DNA from: an uncultured Bacteroidota bacterium
GTDB taxonomy: Bacteria; Bacteroidota; Bacteroidia; Bacteroidales; P3
Length of the DNA stretch: 64,000 nt
NCBI GenBank assembly: GCA_902778925.1
Contig: CACYZN010000014.1
Coordinates: 29,421-93,420 of the forward strand
Direction of reading: 5' to 3'
Positions within the stretch are counted from its first letter, which is position 1. Each line of letters opens with the position of its first letter. This document shows positions 45,901 through 54,900 of this stretch, one piece after another. A program made the position numbers and the translations under genes. The notes under the pieces were generated by a model, which was given only the letters and a program-made list of their open reading frames with translations, had not been told where the DNA came from and searched no databases.

Positions 45901-48900
45901 GGGTGATACCATCGGCATCGGTGGAGTCGAAAGTGTAGAGACCACTCTCGGTGTACCACCGACCATCGGAAGTTTCATACCAATCGCAGGCGATGACATT
46001 GATGGTGTCGCCAGAAATGATGACGAGGTTGAGGCCAACAGAACTGTCGCAACCACCTGGCACCTGGAAGGTATGCTCGTACCAACCGTTACTCTCCAAG
46101 GTGTCGCCACCAAACACATAGTAGTCGACAGCATAGACCGTGGTGTCGCGCCATGTGCTGTGGTTGATTGTCAGGTCGAGGGCGAAGGTACGATTGTAGC
46201 ATTCGCGTTCAGTATAGTACGAGGTGTCATAACGGGTGACGTACTGACCGTTGCCGGTACTGTCACTGTACACATAATCCTCATAGGTTTCAACATACAT
46301 CCTGTTCACCGTGTCGCAGATGGTGGAGTCGTAGTAGTGGATACCCGACTGGTAGAACCATCTGCCATTGGCGTTGAAGTAATCGCAGGCGGTGGCATAC
46401 CTCACATCACCCGACAGAATAGTAAGAGTCAGGTAGGCGGTGCTGTCGCAACCGTTGGCTGCGGCACCGGGGTAGTTGTGACTGTACATCCAGCTGCTGT
46501 TGCGGAGGGTGTCGCCATTCCACACGTAGTAGTCGGCATAAGTGGTGTCGTAGGTCTCCGACCATACATTGTTCTTGATAGTCAAGTCGAGGACGAAGTG
46601 GTATAGCTTGGCATCGAGGTTATAGACCTGCTCGAGATTGTACCATGTATAAACCATCATGCTGTCATACTCGTAGACAGTATCGTAGTAGTAAACGGTA
46701 TCATAGAGGTAGAGTTCTCCAAGCACCGAGTCATACTCATAGATACCACTCCCGTAAGCATAATATCCATAACCATAATTGTAATATTCGCAAGCCGTCA
46801 CATGCTGTGTGTCGGTCGTGGCATAGGGAGTAATAATAATATTGTAACCGACTGTGCTGTCGCAACCGTCGACGGTCTGATAGGAACGGTAATACCAGCT
46901 TCCCTGGGTGGCGAAGATATCGTTGGCTTCGTCGTAGTAACTACCTACAGCCACCACGGTGTCATTGCTAAAGTAGTTGGGGTTGATGGTGAGGTTGAGG
47001 GTGGTGTAGGAACTGTAGCCAAGCGCATTAGATGTCTGAACAGTGTAGACGCCACTCTCGGTGTATTCGTTATTGGTCTTGTTCCACCAGTAGCTTCCGC
47101 ATGCCACAATATCGATGGTGTCGTAGACATCCGTCGGAATAGAATTGCAGTTGTCGAGGGCAAGGAATATCTCGCCGCCGGTCAGCACGCTGCCGTCGCT
47201 GATATCGGCTACGGTAACACCCTCTGCGTTGACAACCTGGAAACTGGTCTCATAGGAATAACTGCCAGTTGTCCAGCTGAAGCTGATGGGTTGGCCTTCG
47301 GTGACGCAGTATCCTGTAGTCTGGTCAGAACCATCCGAGAGGGTGAATGTACCAACGGTCTCACCATTCTGGACAATGTTGATGGCATTGCCGTTCCAAC
47401 CGTCGCCATAAGAGTCGTGGCCCACGATAGTGACAACGCACGTGCCATTGCCGCAACCCATCGAGGTGGTGAACTGGGTAGTGGCCATCATAGAGGTGTC
47501 GCCATCGCTGCAGAGTGCACGCACTCCGGCGGTATAGGTCATCTCGCTGTTGAGGTTGGTGAAGGTATAGCTGTTGTTGTCGTAGACGTTGTTGATGTAT
47601 TCGCCGTTCAGGTATACCTCGTAGCCATAGGCTCCGTCATTGTTGTAACTCCATGCGATGGTGGCCTCGGAGGCGGTAACACCGGTGGCAGTCAGGTTGG
47701 CAACAGCCGGGCAGCTGAGAGGCATGACGCTCACATTGTCGATGGCGATGGCCGGCTGGTTACCCGTAGAGTTATCGTTGCGCCACATGAAGACGAGGTT
47801 GTAGTTACCGGCTTCGGCGACATTGATCTGCTGCATAGAGGTCTGCCACTCTTCCTGGAGGTTCATCTTGCCGCCCAAGTCAATCCAGCCGTCGGGGGTA
47901 TAGCCGCTCTGGTAGCTTTGACCGCTAACAGGATAGGCGTCGGCAGTGAACACAAAGCTGGCGGGAGCCAACCAGACACGCAAATAGTCATAGTTGCCTT
48001 CGCCCTGACCTTTCCAGTTGAAGCTGACGGAGTAGTCGCCAGCCTCTTCGAACTGTATCGTGCGCCAAGCGTAACTTGTGGCTTGCGTATTATCAGTATA
48101 GGTGTTGCTGACGCCGTTGTCATTGGAGATATAGAGGCTCTTCTCGCCGCTGTTGGCAGTGGCGGCACCGATAGTCCAAGCGTTGACGCCGTTGGCATAT
48201 TCCCAACCCTGGTCCTCGCCGTCCTCGAAGCTTGTGACATATGGGACGGTGGTGGGGATACCGGTGGTACGGAAGCTAACGGTGGAAATGGTACCCATCT
48301 CATCACCGCAGACGGCGGCCACACCGTAGGTATAGTCTGTCGTGGGTGCTAGACCCTCAATATAATAGACTGTGTCGAACACCATTTCGACAGTGCCGTT
48401 ATCAATATAGACCACGTAGTAGTCGGCGGCAGTGTTCCAACTGATGGCGGCGCTCTCGGCGGTGATGTCGGAGACAGTCACACCGGTGATGTCGGGACAG
48501 CTGGGGATATAATCGAGCGTCACATCGTCGATGTAGACATAACTATAGTTCGAAGTGGGTTCGCTTACACTTATGGCAATATAGTTACCCATGCCGGTGG
48601 GGAAGCCAGTAACGACGTAGGGTTCGTCGGAATAGTTGGCGCCGGAAATCTCCATCGTGCTGACAACAAACATAGCAGTGTCGGCGGGATTGTTTATCAC
48701 ACCCACACGAACCGTGGATCCTCCACCATAGGCGTTACCGCGGCCATAGAAGCGTAAGCGGAGAGCACTCATATCGATGCTGGCGTCGATGGCCGGCATC
48801 ACGGCAATCTGGTTGCTGGCAGCATAGCTGCTTGAAGTGGAGAGGTAGAAGTACAGTGCATTGTTGCCGCTACGCGGACTGGTGTTATAGGCGTAAGGAT

Positions 48901-51900
48901 AGTTGCCCACGCCACCATTGTTCTTCTTCCAGCAATAGGGCATCTGGGCGTCACCCTCGGGGACATTCTCAAAGCCCTCAGTCCACGGCAACACACTTAT
49001 GGCATTGCATTCAGTGCGGAAGCTGACACGGGCCATTGTGGAAGCATCATCGGCCGAGCAGTTGGCCTGGATAGCAAACACATACGGTGTGTTGGCATCT
49101 AGGTTCGTAACAACATATAATGTGTCGTACACACCGCTGGCCACAAGTGTATTGTCGTCACCTTCGATATGGTAGATACTGTAAGAGGCACCTTCGTTGG
49201 CATTGTCGCTCCAGTGGAGAGTGGCACTGCTAGCAGTAATATCTGAAACATGCTGATCGCGTACACGGTTGCAGGTAATTACTGCTCCGTCGTTGCAGCC
49301 AACGAGTTTGTACCAAGCTGGTGTGTTGGTGGCGGTACCACCAGAGATGCTGCCCAGGACAAACGAATCGTTATCATTATAAACGTAACGACCAAGCTGA
49401 GCCTCGGCAGTGTAAGCGGCGAACAAAGATCCATTTTGGTAAGCACCGTGGTTGCGGCGCACGGCAACGACCACATTGCTGGTGCCATCCCATACAAACG
49501 GGGTAGTTAAGTTCAAAGTCTGCCAATCGGTAGTGGTGTAGCTCATGTCGCCGCTCCAGACCAACTCAAAGTTGTTGGGATCCTGAATAAATCCACCAGA
49601 GAGGTCATCCATATCGGTGTTGGCCAGATAAACCTCGCAATTGGTAAAGTAGGTACCACCGCTCGTGGATTCCGGCTTGAACTGCAGGGCCTTTACGGTA
49701 CCAATGCCTTCCATCTGCTCGGCAGGTATAATCACCTCGCTGTAGCTGTTATTGTAGTAGCTGTAGCCGGGAATATAGGCGATAGTGGCATCGTCTGCAT
49801 CGGCATTGCTGACGGTAATCGGACTACTGCCCTCGCAAGAGGCGTCGAAAGCAGTATTCACCGTAAGGTATGTGAAGTCGCTGATTGACTCAACATCGCA
49901 GATACGGGCCACACCGAAGGTGAAGGCGGTTTGCGACGCAAGGTCGGTGAAGGTGTAGCTGTTGGCCTCAGTGGTAAAGGTATTCTCATTGTCGTACACG
50001 TACCAGTTGCCAGCATCTGTGCTGTCACCCCAGCTGATAGTGACGCTGTGGGCTGTAACATCGGTGACGGTGACATCGACTGGCATGCAGCTGGGCAGAG
50101 TCTTGAAGCTGACGGTGCGTTCGCTGGCGTAGGAGCCGTCCTCGCAGACGGTGGCCACGCTGACAGTGTAGTCGGTGTTATCTAAGAGACCTTCGAGGTA
50201 GAGGGATGAGCCGGTGACCTCATATTCCTCGCCGTTGACTATCACGCTGACGGTAACGGCCGAGTCATTGTCGGCGTTGACCCAGCTGACGATGGCGCTA
50301 TTGGTGGTGACGTCGTCAACCCAGACATTGCTGACAGGCATACAGCTGGGGCAGGCATCGTCGAGGGTGAAGAAGGTTTCACTCTGGGCGCCGGAGCCGC
50401 TATATACCTGCGAGCCGCCTCCGTCCTGTATTTCAAACGATGTCTCATCAGAATACATTCCGGTAGTCCAAGTAAATGCGATGAAATCACCCTTGCAGAC
50501 TTCATAGCTGGCAGTTCCTTCGCTACCACTGGCAAAGGTGAATGTACCAATGACATTGCCGTTTACCGTAATGTTGACGGCGTTGCCGTTCCAACCGTCG
50601 CCGTAACTATCGTGTCCGACGATGGTGATTTGGCACACACCGGCTTCGCAGAACATGCTGGTGGTGAACTCCATCATGGCTTGTTCGGAGACAAGAGAGT
50701 CGCCACAGACAGCCTCGACAGCGGCAACATAGGTCGTCAGGCCGGAGAGGCCTTCAAATGTGTAGACGGGCTCAGTGACGGTAGCCACCATCTGCTGGTT
50801 GAGGTAGACATTCCATAATGTTTCCTCACCCATGGGCGACCAGGCAACAGTGGCGTTGTTGCCGCCGATTTCAGTGGCGGTGAGCTCGGCCACAGCCTGG
50901 CAATTGGCGACTGTCTTGAAGCTGACGGTGCGCTCGCTGGCGTAGGAGCCGTCATCGCATACGGTGGCCACGCCGACGGTGTAGTAGGTGTTGTCGAAGA
51001 GACCTTCGAGGTAGAGGGATGAGCCGTTGACCTCATATTCCTCGCCATTGACTATCACGCGGACGGTGACGGCCGTGTCATTGTCGGCGTTGACCCAGCT
51101 GACAATGGCGCTATTGGTGGAGACGTCGTCAACCCAGACATAGCTGACAGGCATACAGGCGGGGCAAGGAGTCTCCACCATAGCCAGGACCTTACCATCG
51201 CTCATGCCGCTACCGCTATAAAGCGTGTCGCCGGCGATGTCGGTGACAGTAACGAAGGCATAGCTGTTGGCGTACGCGGACGAGGCACCCTTGTACTTCA
51301 ACTCGACCGGATAGGCGGCGAAGACCTCCACGGTGCCCGTTGCGGAAGTAGAGCCGACGAGGATACCGTTCTGATAGGCCTCGATGGCGGCGCCGCTACC
51401 CCAAGGATCATAATAGCTATATGTTGTCGAGCACTCCAGGTTAATCTGGCAGGTGTTGCCTTCGCCCTGGGTGTTGAAGGAGGCAGTGCGGATGAGCGAT
51501 GAGTCGCCGCCGCCACAGACAGACTGCACACCTATATTATATATATTTAGTGCGTCGAGATTGTTGAAAGAATAGAAGTTGTCGGTGACACTGGCATAGA
51601 CCTCACCATTAAGGTAGACAAGGTATTCAGCGCTGTCGCCATCCATAGTCCATGCGATGTCGGCAGAAGAGGCGGTGATGTTATCAATGGTGATGGCGCC
51701 GGGACGTGTACAAGCCACAGCCGTGCCAGGAATATAGTTTATGGTGGTCTTGGGCAGGAAATTCTGCTGAGAGGCAGTGTTGTTGCCACCCAGTGAGGCA
51801 CCTGTAGCCGACACACCATACCAGTTGCTCTGGCTGTAACCGCCGCTCGCAATCTCCTTGACACCAATCATCAGGTTACCACCTAAGTATTGGTACTCGT

Positions 51901-54900
51901 TATCAAGTTCAACCACCATTTGACCGCCACTAATCGAGAGGACACTTTCGTTTTTGACCAGCGTCATCGAACTCCAGTCAACCAAAGCCGTCGAGGAGAA
52001 TGTGGTGTAGTCGACCTCGGTCATGTAGACCTCAAAGGTGGCATTGTTCCAGCTGGAGGTAGCCTCGCTGCTATAGAATGTCAAGTCGGTAATAACGCCA
52101 TTCGTCAAATTATCCAATTGCTCGGCGGGGAAGATGAACTGGCTCACAGTGCTGCCATCAACATAGAAGCCATAGATGGGTACGTAACCGTTGGTGTTGG
52201 TGCCGTCGTTGACAGTGATGCTGTAGGCGTTGGTGGGGATGAAAGTGATAGCCTGGCTCCAGGCACTGAAGCCGTCGTAGTCGCCACAGTTGGCGCGCAC
52301 TTGGGCGGTGTAGGCCTGCTCGGCGGTGAGGCCGGTAAGGTCGTAGCTGTTGGATGCGACATCTATTATATTACTGGTGTCGCCGTTCAGACAGAGCTGC
52401 CAGGCCTCGGCCTCTCCGTTCTCGGTCCAGCTGAGGGTAGCCACGGTGCCATTGCCTGGGGTGAGGGTGGCGGACAGCGCCGTAGGAACCGGGCAGGCGA
52501 TAGTGGTGGTGAAGGTGACAGTAGGCATACTGGCTTCTGCATCGCCACAAATGGCTTTCACACCGATGGTGTGGTTGGTGCTGGGCTGCAGACCCGTGAG
52601 GGTGAAGGTGGACTCGTTGGTGGTGCCGAGGACGATGGAGTCGCCTATTTCATACACAGTATAGAACTCGGCATCGCCTTCCCATGTGAGGGTGGCCTCA
52701 TGAGCTGCAAGTTCGCTGACGGTCAGATTGGCCACCGGGGCGCAACTGGGCTGCGTTACAACAGAAACCATAACCTCGGTGGAGGCATCATCTTCCGAGC
52801 AGTTGGCCGTCACAGTGAAAGTATAATACGTCTCGGGCTCGAGGCCGGTGACGGTATAGAAAGTTTCCTCTGTATTTAATATGGTATCATTATATATGAT
52901 AGTATAGGTGGCACCGCTGTTGATTTCGTCTGTCCATTCGAGGAGGAGACTCTCGGCGGTGATGTCACTGGCTGTCAGTTCGGTGACAGGCAGGCAGGTG
53001 GGAGCTGCATCAACGGTAACGTTGTCGAGATAAATGTAGGCATCACCACTGCCATAGTTACTGGTACCACAGAAGTAGAATCTGACGGTCTGGCCATTAT
53101 ACTCAGGGTCAAGGTTCAGCTCAAAGAATGTCCATGCACTAACACCCGTCAAGCCGGTAACCAAGTCGGCGAAGGTCTCACCATTATCGGTCGAAACTTT
53201 CACTGTGAAGTCACCGCCGGTGGGGTTCTTGAACCAGAAACTGAGACGCGGGTTGACATTGAGCTGCAGCAGCGGAGTCGCCAGAACATTGGTCAGGTTG
53301 TTGCTATTGCTATAGCTATTGAAGCGCAGACCAGCACCCTCATGTCCGGTAGCAAAGTAATTCCAGCGATAAGCGGCATTTATGGTGGTGCCTTCTGCAT
53401 TGTCCCAGCAAGTGGGAATGCCCGAGGTCAGGCCGTCGAAAGTCTCATTGAATGGGCTCTCGGCATCGACCACGACTGCCACACACAAGGTTGTGAATTC
53501 AGCAGTGGTAACGGCTCCTTGCTCACCACCGCAACTGGCGGCTACACCGTAGGTGTAACTCGTCATCGGCTCGAGACCGTCGATGGTGTAGAAGGTATCG
53601 GTGATGGTGGCTATAACATTGTTATTGGTATCCACGATGATGTACTCATCTGCGTCGGTGTATGGCCATCTGAGGGTGGCACCATCGGTGAAAAGCTCGT
53701 CAACAGTCAGACCCACAATATCGGGGCAACTGGGGATATGACGCAGCACCACGTCGTCAAGATAAACGTAGTTGTAGGCATACGAACTTGAACCTGAGAG
53801 TTCCGGAATGGGGCAATAGAACACTACATACTTTCCGTTGCCATCGTAGTTCGCAAAACTCACTCTACCCTCCATAACGGTGCTTGATGGCTCCGGGGTG
53901 AGGTCCATGGTATCGATCCATACAACATTACTGTCAATGGCTTCGGCCGAAGTTAAGCCCTCCACCGACTCTGCTATACCAACGACAATCATCGAATGAT
54001 AAGAAGCAGACGATGAGGAGTAACGCTTGCCGTTAAAGGTAACCATCATAGAATTCATGTCTATTGCCTCGTCGACAGGAGGTAATGCTGCCCATGAATA
54101 ATATGACGATGATGATGTATGAGTGCCATAGAAATACAATCCACGCGAACCGTTAACGGCAGCAGTGGCATAAGGGTACGGATATGTATTAGAAGAATAA
54201 TTGGTACCCTTTGTCCAGCACGGGCTAATGGGCTGGGTACTACCGCTACCATAAGACTCGAAGTCTTCGATATAAGGCAGATTCTCCTCAGTCAACGGGA
54301 CACAGGTGGTATAGAAGCTGTATACAGCGCTCCAAGCACCGAAGTCCTCGCCGCCGCAGTAAGCACGCGCTTTGACATAATATTGGGTCGCGCTTTCCAA
54401 ACCGGTGATTTCAAGCGTAGCATCTCCGACAAGCGGCTCGTAGGCGTTGGCAAAGTCGCTCGTGGTGCTGTAGACGACATGCCACTGAGTGGCCTCACCG
54501 GCAGTCCAGGAGAGGGTGGCAGTGGTGGCAGTGATGTTGCTCGCAGTGAGGTCTGTCACGTCGTATGCACATGCAATACGGGTGATGCTCATATTGTCGA
54601 TGGCAGCAGGAGGGTTGGTGCCGCCGCCATTGTCGTTGCGCCATACCAGCACAAAATAGTAGTTGCCGGCAGCCACGTCGACGGCCAGACTCTTGTTTTG
54701 CCATGCGGTTACCCCATTCAGCTTGCTGCCGCCGTCGAGGGCAATCCAGCCGGAGGGGACAGCCGAGGCGGTGAGGCCGGAAGGAAGCGAGGTACCGGCG
54801 GCGAGGTTCACCGAGGCGGGAGCCAAGGCCACCCTCATGTAGTCATAGTTGCCTTCGCCGTTGCCGTTCCAGTCGTAAGAAATCTGGTATTTGCCGTCGG

